A stretch of DNA of 64,000 nt. Origin: Micromonospora sp. WMMA1363 (GTDB taxonomy: Bacteria > Actinomycetota > Actinomycetes > Mycobacteriales > Micromonosporaceae). The notes under the pieces are model-generated. The model saw nothing but the letters and a program-made list of their open reading frames with translations. It was not told where the DNA came from and did no database searches. The translations under genes and the position numbers were made by a program. Location: the NCBI RefSeq assembly GCF_030345795.1, contig NZ_JAUALB010000015.1:1-64000 (forward strand), read 5' to 3'. This document shows positions 38,510-48,212 of the stretch, piece by piece; positions within the stretch are counted from its first letter, which is position 1; every line of letters starts with the position of its first letter.

Positions 38510-38702
38510 TCATGGGATGCTGTGGAGGTTGAGGGCGGCTGTGGGCGTGGTGTGAGCGCGGCGGGCGCTGGCGGTGTTGATCCAGCCGGTGAGGCGGAAG
38601 GTGCCGCGGATGATGTCGCGGAGGGTGGCCATGACGGCGGGGGTGTTGTGGGCGCGGACCTGGCTGGCGTCCTCGGCGAAGGTGACGTCTCTGATCCAGT
38701 GC
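38510..38702 (-). pseudogene. ISAs1 transposase, 3' exon
   Basis: It reads HWIRDVTFAEDASQVRAHNT and ends LNLHSIP at 38510. Joined to the 5' exon across the intron it restores IENSV-HWIRD, the conserved Glu-containing motif. Confidence 0.82.
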
Positions 38703-41123
38703 GTAGGGTCGGCCGCATGGCGAGGTGCCTGTTGGGCAGGTCCTTTTCCATGCGGCCTCCCTCCGAACCGGACATGATAGTTTCCTGATCATCCGGCTCT
38801 CCAGTGACTGCTGCGTGAGCGTTCAGGCCGACTGCCAGCCCTGGATGCGGTCGTAGCATGAGCCGCAGACCACGAGGGACTTGCGGCGTCGTCGTGCCAT
38901 GAGCTGCATCCAGTCGGGCTGTGCGTCTCCGGTTCTGGCGAGGTCAGCGAGTTTTCGGACGTGGTGAACCTGAATGTTGTCCGTCTGCTTGCAGATCTCG
39001 CACGTGTTCGCCAGGAGCCTGCTGATCAGCTCCTTGTGCGGGTAACTCACCTGGAGCGGCCGACGGTCGGAGATGACCGCCGTTTTCTGTCGCTTGAGTG
39101 GAATGCCCCCGAACCGTGCTACCAGTGGTTGCCTGCCGTCGCGTTCGATGCGTGCCTCGAAGCAGGTGCGCAACCCGTGCGGTGTTTCGATCTTGGCTTT
39201 GTGTCGGGCCGCCATCTTCGACACCGTCGAGTGGTGCTTGCCTGCGAGGGTCTTGAGCATGGAGGTCTTCATGACCCATTCGAGGCGGTGCAGCCGGTGA
39301 ACGTCACCGGCCAGCAGGTAGTACTGGACGATGCCCCGATACTCGGCCCCGAACGTGGCGATGATTGGGTGATCATCGTTGTGGATCAGGGCACCCCGGT
39401 GGGCGGGTTTGCCGCTTGCGAGGTAACGGGAGCACTTGGCCTTGATCACGTCCTTGGGCACGCGCAGCCCGATCGCCGCGTTCGCCGAACGGCGGCCACG
39501 GACGATCCTGCGGCTGTCGTGCTGGATGGTGATGTCGTAGCCGAGGAACCGCGCCGCGCTGGAGCGGGCGTGGGTGATCAGCGTCTTCTCGTGCGACAGT
39601 TCCAGCTTGAGTTCGTCTCGCAGGAACGCCGCGAGTCGCTGCTTGATCTCCTCAGCTTCGGCCTTCGGTCCGGTGAACCCGAGTAGGTGATCATCTGCGT
39701 AGCGGCAGTAGCGCAGCCTCCGGTACTCCGGATCGTCAGGATCGGAACTGGGCAGGGTGCGCATCCGTTTGAGCAGCGTCCGGGCCTCGGCTCGGTCGCC
39801 GCGTCGACGGGCCGTCGCCAGCAGGTTGGCCACCTCAAGGTAGGCCGGGTTACGTGCCCGGCGTCCCCCTCGGGTGTACTCGGGAATCAGAACCTTCTCG
39901 ACGAAGACGTCCAGCTTGTGCAGGTAGAGGTTGGACAGGATCGGGCTGGCGACCCCACCCTGCGGCGCGCCGGACAGCGTGGCGCCCCATCTCCAGTCCT
40001 CCAGGTATCCGGCGGTGAGCATGTTGCGCACCAGCCGCAGGAACCGGTTGTCGTGGATCTTCTCCGCCAGGATCGAGATCAAGATCTCGTGATCGAGACT
40101 CCCGAAACAGTCGGCGATGTCTCCCTCGATGAACCAGGCCGTTCCGGTCCAGGTGTTGGCCACCTCCCGCAACGCGGTATGGCAGCCCCGGCCGGGACGA
40201 AATCCGTGGGACCGGTCGGAGAACTGGGGCTCGTAGTAGGCCTCCAACAGCAGGCGCACCACTTCGCCGACCAGCTTGTCTGACCAGGTAGGCAGGCCGA
40301 GGGGCCTGAGCTTGCCGCCCTTCTTCGAGATCATGACCCTGCGCACCGGACGGAACCGGTAACGCTCGTGGCGCATCGCCTCGATGATGCGGCCGATCTT
40401 GCCCAGCGACATGCCGTCCACGGTCTCCTGGGTGACCCCGGGCGTCATCGCACCCTTGTTGGCGTAGATGCGTCCGTAGGCCAGCAGATACAACTGCGGG
40501 TTGAACATCTGTCGATACAGTTCTTCCAGCGGCAGGCCACGCCTGCCGCGCTCACGCAGGACACCCAGCACCGTTTCGGCGCTCTGCATTACGCATACCT
40601 CCCAGTTCTGTGGTGTCCGATCACCTGGCCCCCTTCGCCCGTGCGGACGGCTTTCCCGTCCTCCCTGGCCGGTCGTGACTCCGGCGACTACTACGGGGCC
40701 TCCGTCGCCATAGGGCTCGCGCCCGTTAGGCGATCCCACGTTCGTCCTCGTCGTACGTGACAGCGTGACGTAGGCGTCCCACTCATCTCCTTAAATGCCC
40801 TCGTTGGGCATCGCCCAGCGCCCGGAGGTTGCACCAGCCCCGTAGATACATGCCGGTGCAGAGCGCGGCGTCGGCTTCGAGCGTGGTGCCGACGGAGTCG
40901 AAATCTGCCTCGCTGGAGATTGGGCTTCAGGCAATTCAGCTTTCGCCATATCACGCGGGTCTCCCACCGCACCGCTCCTCACGCTTGGACACGGCCGATG
41001 GTTTGCTGGCATGCTCTGATCCCCTTCGCCTTTCGGCATCCGGGTAAGCCATCAGACCCAGAGATGTCCCTCCAATCTCTCCCGGCTGAGCCGGGAATAC
41101 AGACGAGGCGTTGCGTGGCGCAC
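38703..41123 (-). mobile_element. Group II intron, apparently complete
   Basis: The 5' end on the minus strand is GTGCGCCACGC at 41123, matching the GUGYG consensus. The 3' end is CGACCCTAC at 38703. Domain V is the hairpin at 38763-38797 (GAGCCGGATGATC, GAAA-type loop, CATGTCCGGTTCG), with a domain VI stem after it. Domain IV holds the reverse transcriptase. Removing the intron rejoins the ISAs1 frame, which sets the splice sites. Confidence 0.85.
38823..40589 (-). CDS. ltrA: Group II intron reverse transcriptase/maturase with HNH-like end
   Basis: A 588-residue protein; ATG 40589 follows GGGAGG. RT blocks: GAMTPGVTQETVDGMSLGKI, ISKKGGKLRPLGLPTW, SHGFRPGRGCHTALREV, FIEGDIADCFGSLDHEI, GAPQGGVASPILSNLYL, and the active site YCRYADDHLLGF. 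The maturase domain X follows (AEYRGIVQYYLLAGDVHRL). The C-terminal domain has CEICKQ, then VHHVRKL, then CGSCYDRI, an HNH-type endonuclease layout. It promotes splicing and retrohoming of its intron. No truncation seen. Confidence 0.92.
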   Translation of the reverse strand: MQSAETVLGVLRERGRRGLPLEELYRQMFNPQLYLLAYGRIYANKGAMTPGVTQETVDGMSLGKIGRIIEAMRHERYRFRPVRRVMISKKGGKLRPLGLPTWSDKLVGEVVRLLLEAYYEPQFSDRSHGFRPGRGCHTALREVANTWTGTAWFIEGDIADCFGSLDHEILISILAEKIHDNRFLRLVRNMLTAGYLEDWRWGATLSGAPQGGVASPILSNLYLHKLDVFVEKVLIPEYTRGGRRARNPAYLEVANLLATARRRGDRAEARTLLKRMRTLPSSDPDDPEYRRLRYCRYADDHLLGFTGPKAEAEEIKQRLAAFLRDELKLELSHEKTLITHARSSAARFLGYDITIQHDSRRIVRGRRSANAAIGLRVPKDVIKAKCSRYLASGKPAHRGALIHNDDHPIIATFGAEYRGIVQYYLLAGDVHRLHRLEWVMKTSMLKTLAGKHHSTVSKMAARHKAKIETPHGLRTCFEARIERDGRQPLVARFGGIPLKRQKTAVISDRRPLQVSYPHKELISRLLANTCEICKQTDNIQVHHVRKLADLARTGDAQPDWMQLMARRRRKSLVVCGSCYDRIQGWQSA

Positions 41124-42188
41124 ACGCTGTTCTCGATGGTCCAGTGTTCGCGGGCCCAGGCGGCGATCTCCTCGGGTCGGGCTTGGTGGGTGGGGAGGTC
41201 GGTGATCGCGTAGACCACTTCGCTGGTCGACCTCTTCGTGCCCAGCGGGCGGCGTCTGCGGCGGATCCGCACGACTTGACGGGCGTGGGGGAATACCAGG
41301 TCATCGACGGTGACGACCTGAACCTCGCGGATCTCGGCGCGGCCGTGGCCGCGACTGCTCTGGCGATGCAGGACCGGCACCTGCTTCCAGGGCAGGCGCC
41401 GCAGCTGCGCGGCGAGTGTGGGCTGATTGTCTTTGACGGTGAACAGGTAGTGGGCGTGGCGCTGCTGCACGAGGTAGACGGCGTGGGGCGCGTTGGGCGT
41501 GCATGGCATCCGCGGTGATCACCGTGTCGGTCAGGTCGGCCGCGGCGATCTGGTCCAGCAGGGGCGCGAACTCACCGATTTCGTTGGTCTTCGCGGTGAT
41601 CTCGCGGGCGGCGAGGGTGACCGCGTCGGTATGACGCACGGCGGACAGGATGAACACGCGACTGCCGTCGGGCCGTTTGGCCCCGCGTAGACATTTACCG
41701 TCCACCGCGACGGCGGCGCGGCGCGGCCGGTCAGCGGGGGCGGCACGGTGAGCGCGACGCTGTTCCCGCTCGGGCACACCATCCGGAGTCACCGCGGCGG
41801 TCGCGGACCGGGCCAGCGCGGCCAGGTGCCCGTACCCGACGCCGGTCAGCACGCCCGGATCAACCCTGGCGTAGGCGTCACGCAGGGTCCGCTCGTCAGG
41901 AACCCGGTACCGGCCGGTCAACGGGTTGAACGGGCAACCCAGCCGGGCCAGTTCCCGCTGTTCACAGCGTCGGACCCACTCCGCGATCGCGGTCAGCGAG
42001 TTGTGGCCGGCCGCGCTCATCGCGCACACCCCGATCGCCAGCAACGTCGCCAACCGGTACCGCACACCACGAGGATCACGAGGGTCGGCGACCTGCGCCA
42101 ACCGGTCCAGCAAGCCCGCAGACGGTGAATCGGCACCGATGGCGGCAGCCGCGGCGTGCCCCGCCCCGGCGATGAGCGATGATGACAC
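41124..42188 (-). pseudogene. ISAs1 transposase, 5' exon, frameshifted
   Basis: From GTG 42188 (VSSSLIAGAGHAAAAA) it carries AQVADPRDPRGVRYRLATLL, VAVDGKCLRGAKRPDG and TDTVITADAMHAQ. One base is lost near 41500, after which the frame continues as YLVQQRHAHYLFTVKDNQPT and AREHWTIENSV at the intron. The element cannot make a full transposase even if the intron splices. Confidence 0.82.
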
Positions 42189-42334
42189 AGCGAGCACGAC
42201 ACCCTTGGTGAGTCTTGAAGCGTAGACAACTTCATGATCCACAGGTGTCGTGCTCGCTCCTCATCCGGTCACGTCCCTCAGGACAACGTCAGGCCAAAAG
42301 GGACATTCGCGGACTACTCCGGGGCCCTGCGGGC

Positions 42335-42960
42335 GTGAGCGACCCCGAAATCCGCGATGCCGACGATGTTGAGCGCCACCCGTGCCCCCGCTGCCACGTC
42401 GAGCCCGGCTCACCGTGCCGGTCGCGCTCCGGGGCGGTCGCCGGCACGTACCACACCGGCCGGTTCACCAAGGTGCCCCGACTCGCCAAGGCGCTGCGCG
42501 TGCCCGCCCCCGCCGACCGCGGCCCCGGCCAGCCATGGCGGCCGGGTACCCCGCCGCCGGTGCCCCTCGCCCCGGACACCCCGAGCGCGGACATCCGGAT
42601 CGGCTACGCCAGGTGCAGCACCCTGACCCAGGAGTTGCAGACGCAGCTCGACGCGCTCGCCGCGCACGGGATCGACCCGGACAAGGTGTTCGCCGAGAAG
42701 ATCAGCACCCGGGTCCGGGTCCGCCCCAAGTTCGAGGCCGCGCTCGCGCTGGCCCGGCAGATCAAGGCCCACGCCCCGCACTGCCGGGTCATCCTGACCG
42801 TCTACGAGATGAAACGTCTCGGCCGCGACGCCGCCGAGCTCACCGCTCTGGCCGACCACCTGACCGCGCACGGCCTGGTCCTGGAGATGCTCGCCGGGCC
42901 GCTGCCCGGCATCTACGACCCCACCGAGCGCCGCGGCCACCCGGGGCAGGCTCGCCGCGA
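42335..42960 (+). pseudogene. Serine recombinase (resolvase), 3'-truncated
   Basis: GTG 42335, six bases past the ISAs1 end, opens a frame with a small Cys motif (CPRCHVEPGSPCRSRSG), then the resolvase catalytic domain: RIGYARCSTLTQELQTQLDA (nucleophile Ser), VFAEKISTRVRVRPKFEAAL, LTVYEMKRLGRDAAEL. After GIYDPTE the family sequence stops and unrelated Arg-rich translation follows. The DNA-binding helix-turn-helix is missing. Confidence 0.78.
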
Positions 42961-43059
42961 GGGGTCCCGAAGCCGGCTCGTCACCCGAGCCGGGCGATCG
43001 CCCGCCGTGGTGACGAGCCACCGTACCAACGGACATCCGTGCCCGCTTCGCCGGTGACG

Positions 43060-43389
43060 AACGCCCGCCGCGCATACGCCGACCAGGGCTGACCGGCCAC
43101 TGCCACCCGGCCCGTTCACGCGGCATCGACAAGGCCCTACAGGCCGCCAAGACCGGTCGGGAGGCCGGGCTACGCCGGTCGCGCGGCACGGTGACCTGGT
43201 CGCGGTCGTCGGCGCGGGCCTGGGCGGCGATCAGGAGGCGGTGTGGGCGTGGTCGATCAGGGCGGCCAGGATGTCCAGGGCGTCGGCCAGGTGGCCGGCC
43301 TGAACATCCTGGTCGGCGTGGTGCAGCGGCCCTGGTGTAGTGGGGTGATGTCGGAAGCGGCGCGGGCCTAGGCGCGGCCGGTGGCGCAA
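43060..43389. other. Junction region with a duplicated segment
   Basis: No gene is supported. 43122-43170 is, in complement, 48/49 identical to part of the zinc-finger gene at 24501-24549. The rest is GC-rich with long but composition-driven frames on both strands. Confidence 0.45.
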
Positions 43390-44277
43390 CGTTCGGTTCT
43401 GTCAGGCGGCGGCCCTGCTCCACCCGCGTGTGCCAACCAAGGGCCTCGGCGCGGCGCCACGCGTCGGTGACCGGTCGGGTGCTGTCGCAGCTGGCCAGCT
43501 GCGCGGTGGCGGCGCGGCCGGGCATCGCGCGGCGGCCGGAGCGGCGGTCGGCGTTGACGGCCGTGACGCCGCAGACCATGCCGAGGGCGGAGCGGCGACC
43601 ACGGCGGCTGGTCCGCGCGGCCGCGTCGCGGGCCAGCAGATCCGCGAGCAGCCACACCGGCCAGCCCCAGCTGTCACCGGCGTGGAACGCGGTGAGGGTC
43701 TCGGTGAGCCGGTCGGTCCACGTCGTCAGCTCGGCCACCCGCTGCTCGGCGTCGGTTCGCTCGGCGAGCTGCGCGAACCGCGCCTCGACGGCGGCGGTCT
43801 CCAGAGCCTGGGCGTGCTCGTGGTCGGCGCGGGCCTGCGCCAGCCACGAATAGCCGCACAACCAGCACGTCGGCACCGACTCCGGCTCGCCGCACGCCAC
43901 GCACCCGGCCGGCTCGCCACCATCACCGAGGCGCACGCGCAGCTCGGCCACCAGACGGCGCCGGTGCGTCGCCTCCCGCCGGTGGGTATGGCTACGCCAG
44001 CACGGGATGCACAGCGGGTACGAATCGGCGCCGTCGCGAGGCAGCCCCTGCTTGTCGCGGCCGGCGGCCGCGCAGGCGACGCACGGCGTCTGCAGGCCGG
44101 TCGGTAGACCGGACGGCGGCAGACACCAGCCGGGGCGACCAGGCGCGACTGTCCGCTGCTGGTGGTCTCCACCAGCAGCGGCTGGCCGACCAGGTGCACC
44201 CGACAGCGGGTACGCCCTGGCACGACCAGTACCGCGCACCCGTGGTGCAGCAGTCGGTCTGCCTGCGCATCTCGCAA
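43390..44277 (-). pseudogene. Zinc-ribbon regulatory protein, frameshifted
   Basis: ATG 44277 starts RDAQADRLLHHGCAVLVVPG. One base is lost near 44130. The other frame then reads two zinc-ribbon pairs (TPCVACAAAG with PLCIPCWRSH; AGCVACGEPE with PTCWLCGYSW), a long helical region (ERTDAEQRVAELTTWTDRLT), and a winged-helix-like C-terminus (TRPVTDAWRRAEALGWHTRV, EQGRRLTEP) ending near 43390. It was likely a plasmid DNA-binding protein. The much longer open frame running on to 42410 is antisense to the resolvase and not real. Confidence 0.6.
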
Positions 44278-44614
44278 CCGTTGCGACGGCAGGCACCACG
44301 TCTAACCTGCTAGAACAGGCTCCTTCACCGATAGGTCTGCCGATGTGCACGCAGATCGGCTCATCCACTGTAGGAACGACTGGTTGTAAGATGTGAATGG
44401 CGACCTTACTTGAGGCAGTGGCCAAAATCGTCAGATCAAGTTGGTACCGATAACACGAGGATGCGGCGTATCGCAAGGTTCTGCTATCGATAGGGCAAGA
44501 GGCTGAAAGAAAGTCTGAATAACAGCCACGACAGGCGAGGCTCGGGTGGAGGCATGGCGTGTCAGCTCTGGTATAACCAGGGCCATACCGCAACCCGTCA
44601 GGTCAGGGAGACAG

Positions 44615-45667
44615 ATGCGAGGCTCACGGAGCAGGGACGAGGAGTTCTGGGAGAACGTCCTGGAGCGCCTACACGCGGCTCGGCGCAAGCTAACGCGAGT
44701 AGTGATCTTACTGAACGGCAAGGGAGGAACTGGCAAGACTACCTGCACTGCCAACTTCTCAGCCGTCCTGGCGCAGGTGGCGACAGAGAGCGGCTCCGCA
44801 AAACGGGTACTGGCGATGGAGTTCGACCCTCAGGGGAACCTCAAGTCAGAGTTCGGACAGATGGGGAAGCCAGGAGACGACGACGGCAAGAGCATCCTCG
44901 CTGCGGTCATGGGAACGGCGCCGCTAGCGCCCATGCGGGAGGTTCGCCCTCATCTAGACCTGCTCCCCAGTGGGGAACAGCTCAGGCGGGTAGTGCGGAA
45001 CCTGGCCCCAGCGAACGAACATGAACGAGTCGAGCTGTGGCTGAGCTTTGCTGAGGCGTTGGCCGAGATCGCGGATGAGTATGAGTGGATCCTGGTGGAT
45101 TGCCCGCCCGGCGATGAGGCGCTGCAGAAGCTCGCAATGGCGGTGGCGCGCTGGATCGTCATTCCCACCGTTTTCGACAAGGCGAGCCGGTATGGGCTTG
45201 AGCAGGTGGGGCATCTCCTCCAGGACCCCGACGTCGACAGGTTCAACGAAGACGTCGATGTTCTCGGCGTGCTGATGTTCGCCTTCGAGCGGCGCGAAGC
45301 CCGCGCGATCAAGGACGACACTGGCGAGATCGTTGATCAGAAGGAGGTGGGCCAACGATCCCGTCTACGCAGGGCCCTCGAAGAGGATCTAGCGCGAGGC
45401 GGCTCCCCAGCCCCCGTCTTCCAGACCGTCATCAGCAACTCGAGGGTCGTCGGCGAGACGTGCCGTGAGCTGGGCATGGTGGCATACGAGCTCGCTGACT
45501 CTGTTCAGAGTCCTCAATGGCCGCAGCTCCGCAAGGAACTGGCCGGAACCCTCGGTGGGCTGGTGTCCATCACTGACACGACCGCAGAGGCATTGGCCGC
45601 TGACTACGAACAGGCGGTCCAGGAGATCTTCGGCCGGGCACTCAAGGAAGAGGCGGTGAACTCGTGA
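44615..45667 (+). CDS. parA: ParA-family partition ATPase, locus 1
   Basis: A 351-residue ATPase; ATG 44615 follows CAGGGAGA. The deviant Walker A motif is NGKGGTGKTT (Lys36 and Lys41), Walker A' is LAMEFDPQGN and Walker B is WILVDCPPGDE. It should form ATP-dependent gradients on the nucleoid that segregate the replicon. The last bases overlap the GTG start of the partner gene at 45664. Complete. Confidence 0.9.
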   Translation: MRGSRSRDEEFWENVLERLHAARRKLTRVVILLNGKGGTGKTTCTANFSAVLAQVATESGSAKRVLAMEFDPQGNLKSEFGQMGKPGDDDGKSILAAVMGTAPLAPMREVRPHLDLLPSGEQLRRVVRNLAPANEHERVELWLSFAEALAEIADEYEWILVDCPPGDEALQKLAMAVARWIVIPTVFDKASRYGLEQVGHLLQDPDVDRFNEDVDVLGVLMFAFERREARAIKDDTGEIVDQKEVGQRSRLRRALEEDLARGGSPAPVFQTVISNSRVVGETCRELGMVAYELADSVQSPQWPQLRKELAGTLGGLVSITDTTAEALAADYEQAVQEIFGRALKEEAVNS

Positions 45668-46503
45668 CATCCGAGCCGACCACGACGCCTGCGCCTACGC
45701 CCCGCCTCAGTCGCCGCAAACGCGACAAGAGCGGGCTGCACGCTGCTCTTAGGCCAGCCGGTTCGCCGCCGGGCACCGCTGATGGCGCGTCGAAGGGGAC
45801 CGAGGAGCCGGTCGAGGCCCCTCCTGCGCCGAAGGCTCCCGCGCAGGGCGAACCGCCTAGCCATCAGGCTGCTGTCATCCCGCTGGCAGAGCGGTCTGAG
45901 GTCCTTGGCGAAAGGGACAGCGGCGCTGAGCGGCTGGAACCCTCGGACTCGAAGGAGTCTCCCGCTCCCGTCACCGGGCGCCACAGCCGGGACAGGCCAG
46001 AAGCGCGCTCACCGCGCACCGAGAGCGCTGGCGAACGGTCGGGTTCCGCGGCATCGGCCGCGCCCCCAGCTCGATACGGGGCTGCCAGTGACGCCGTGCT
46101 GGTCGAGCCATCGCTGCAGGTATCGATCTACCTCGACCGCGATGCCGCAGCGGCAGCCAAACGGCTGTCGGCCGCCCGTACCGTCACATACGCAACCATC
46201 GTCATGGATGCGATCGATGTGGCCATCGACAGCGATATGCTGGAGCAGGTCGTGCGAGACCGGCAGATCGTCGAACGTCCGGCGGGCAGCCGTTTCCCGC
46301 CACGGCGGGCAAGCCGACGCCCCTCCCGCAACGTCGGAGGCCCGAGTCGGGTCCTGTGGCCTGTGCAACTGACGAATAGCGAGCTCGCCGTGCTGGAGGA
46401 TCTCGTAGGTCAGGTGGGCGCTGCATCTCGCTCGGCTCTTGTGTCCGCTGCAGTTGAGTGGTATATCCAGCTACCTCGCGTCAGGCGGATGAGCGGCCAG
46501 TGA
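45664..46503 (+). CDS. Partition partner with ribbon-helix-helix-like region, locus 1
   Basis: A 279-residue protein translationally coupled to parA. The first 130 residues are disordered (Pro, Ser, Arg, Glu rich). Then comes SLQVSIYLDRDAAAAAKRLS, a strand-helix pattern, and a second similar unit RVLWPVQLTNSELAVLEDLV. No canonical ParB box is seen, so it is a small-type centromere-binding protein. The protein at 62680-63462 has the same architecture without close sequence similarity. Confidence 0.72.
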   Translation: MTSEPTTTPAPTPRLSRRKRDKSGLHAALRPAGSPPGTADGASKGTEEPVEAPPAPKAPAQGEPPSHQAAVIPLAERSEVLGERDSGAERLEPSDSKESPAPVTGRHSRDRPEARSPRTESAGERSGSAASAAPPARYGAASDAVLVEPSLQVSIYLDRDAAAAAKRLSAARTVTYATIVMDAIDVAIDSDMLEQVVRDRQIVERPAGSRFPPRRASRRPSRNVGGPSRVLWPVQLTNSELAVLEDLVGQVGAASRSALVSAAVEWYIQLPRVRRMSGQ

Positions 46504-46559
46504 ACCGCGCCAGCGACACCGCTGGCAGTCAGGGGCCGGTTTCGCAGCGGCGGCCGCTG

Positions 46560-46672
46560 CCCGGCACCAACTGGAACCAGGACCCACGCCCGTACGTGTG
46601 GACCAAGACCGCGGACGAGATCCTCGACAGCATCGCAGCACTTTGTAAGCGAACCTCAAGCGCGGGACACTA
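46560..46672 (+). mobile_element. IS630-family 3' remnant
   Basis: It encodes the end of an IS630 transposase (NWNQDPRPYVWTKTADEILD, then SSAGH) and ends in the terminal repeat whose complement is TAGTGTCCCGCG. It resembles the C-terminus of the full copy next to it but is diverged. It lies directly after the partition partner gene. Confidence 0.78.
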
Positions 46673-47761
46673 GTGTCCTGCGCCGGAAATTCGCCTACAA
46701 AATCGTGCGAGTGATTCGAGGATCTCTTCGGCCGTCTTTGTCCAGGTGAACGGCCGTGGGTCGCGGTTCCAGTCGGCGATCCAGGAGCGGATGTCGGCTT
46801 CCAGGGCTTGGACGCTTTTGTGGGCGCCGCGGCGGATCTTCTGCTCTGTGAGGTGGCCGAACCAGCGTTCGACCTGGTTGATCCAGGACGAGCCGGTCGG
46901 GGTGAAGTGCATGTGGAACCGGGGGTGGCGGGCCAGCCAGGCCCGCACGGCCGGGGTCTTGTGGGTGCCGTAGTTGTCGCAGACCAGGTGCACGTCCAAC
47001 TCGGCTGGCACCGCTTTGTCGATGGTGGTCAGGAACTTCTTGAACTCGACGGCGCGGTGCTGGCGGTGCAACTCGCTGATCACATGGCCGTCGGCGATGT
47101 TGAACGCGGCGAACAGGCTGGTGATCCCGTTGCGGGTGTAGTCGTGGGTGCGCCGTTCGGGCATGCCGGGCATCATCGGCAGGACCGGCTGGGACCTGTC
47201 GAGTGCCTGGATCTGGCTCTTCTCGTCAACGCAGAGCACGACGGCCCGCTCGGGCGGGTTGTGGTAGAGCCCGACGACGTCGACGACCTTCTCGATGAAC
47301 AGCGGGTCGGTGGACAGTTTGAAGGTCTCGGCACGGTGGGGCTTGAGGCCGAAATCCCGCCAGATTCGCCCGATCGTGGACTTCGATAACCCCGACTTCT
47401 CGGCCATCGACGTGCGCGACCAGTGGGTGGCGTTGCGCGGCGCCTGCTCCAACGTCGTCACCACCACGTCCTCGACCTGGTCGAGGCTGATCGACGGCGG
47501 GCGGCCTGGTCGCTGCTCGTCCATCAGTCCGTCCAGCCGCAGCTTCAGAAACCGCCGCCGCCACTTGCCCACCGTGGACAAATGCACTCCGAGATCCCTT
47601 GCGACGTCGGTGTTCGACGCACCGTCAGCACACGCCAGGACGATCCGCGAACGCATCGCCAGGACCTGCGACGACTTCGCCCGACGTACCCACCGCGTCA
47701 ACGTCGCTCGCTCTTCGTCGGTCAGCGTCACCGGCGCAGTGGGACGCCCAGTTCTCGGCAT
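46670..47761 (-). CDS. IS630-family transposase
   Basis: A complete 363-residue DDE transposase. The N-terminal HTH (GASNTDVARDLGVHLSTVGK; SGLSKSTIGRIWRDFGL) is followed by AVVLCVDEKSQIQALD (first Asp), VHLVCDNYGTHKTPAV (second Asp) and TGSSWINQVERWFGHLTEQ (Glu). The stop codon uses the flanking TA. Confidence 0.94.
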   Translation of the reverse strand: MPRTGRPTAPVTLTDEERATLTRWVRRAKSSQVLAMRSRIVLACADGASNTDVARDLGVHLSTVGKWRRRFLKLRLDGLMDEQRPGRPPSISLDQVEDVVVTTLEQAPRNATHWSRTSMAEKSGLSKSTIGRIWRDFGLKPHRAETFKLSTDPLFIEKVVDVVGLYHNPPERAVVLCVDEKSQIQALDRSQPVLPMMPGMPERRTHDYTRNGITSLFAAFNIADGHVISELHRQHRAVEFKKFLTTIDKAVPAELDVHLVCDNYGTHKTPAVRAWLARHPRFHMHFTPTGSSWINQVERWFGHLTEQKIRRGAHKSVQALEADIRSWIADWNRDPRPFTWTKTAEEILESLARFCRRISGAGH

Positions 47762-47809
47762 CCCGTCACCCTACCCACTTATTAGGCGAATTTCCGGCGC
47801 AGGACACTA
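46671..47809 (-). mobile_element. IS630-family element
   Basis: Terminal repeats TAGTGTCCTGCGCCGGAAAT run in from 46671 and, in complement, end at 47809. TA is present at both ends, as expected from IS630 target duplication. It inserted exactly at the end of an older IS630 remnant. Confidence 0.9.
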
Positions 47810-47810
47810 G

Positions 47811-48010
47811 CCACCGCCCGCACCGAGTGGGACGAGCGGGACCAGGCCGCCCGCGCCGAACGGGCCGGACGCGGATCCACCCGGCGTGCGGCCCTCACCG
47901 CTACGGCGGACGCCGCCCGGGGCGACCACACCACCGCCCGCGCGATCTCGGCCGCCGAAGTGGACGACTGGCCCGAGGCCACGCAGCCCGGATCCGGTGC
48001 GCCAGGCTGA
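47811..48010 (+). pseudogene. C-terminal fragment of an unknown gene
   Basis: Open directly from the IS630 end: ATARTEWDERDQAARAERAG, ending GSGAPG. The Ala/Arg-rich helical composition resembles the tails of actinobacterial plasmid replication or mobilisation proteins, but no domain is visible. Confidence 0.3.
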
Positions 48011-48212
48011 GGCGCACCGTGGGCACGTCTCGCACCTGTCGCACACCAGCCCCGGCCAGGTGGTCCGGCGGCGGCCGCCGGCCCGCGCAAGGCAACACCC
48101 GCGCCGGCCGGGCCGTGTCCATTTCTACTACCGAGTGGCGTGGTCACCGCCCGCGCGCGGTCGCGGTGACGTCCCGACCTGCTCGCGCCGGCGCGGCCGC
48201 CCGCCGTGGTCG
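48011..48212. other. GC-rich gap before IS256 copy 2
   Basis: No supported gene. Frames are open on both strands, which in DNA of this GC content is not informative. Confidence 0.35.

Larger units (their letters stand above)
38475..42329 (-). mobile_element. ISAs1-family element containing a group II intron
   Basis: Terminal repeats CAGGGCCCCGGAGTAGTCCG begin at 38475 (one mismatch in the last bases) and, in complement, end at 42329. Without the 2421-bp intron the element would be 1434 bp, normal for ISAs1. The flanks share no duplication. A right-end fragment of the same element lies at 54231-54329. Confidence 0.85.

Noticed and set aside
42410..44593. 727-residue minus-strand frame
   Set aside because: Only the middle (about 43390-44120) is real zinc-ribbon sequence; the remainder is antisense to the resolvase or lies past a frameshift.
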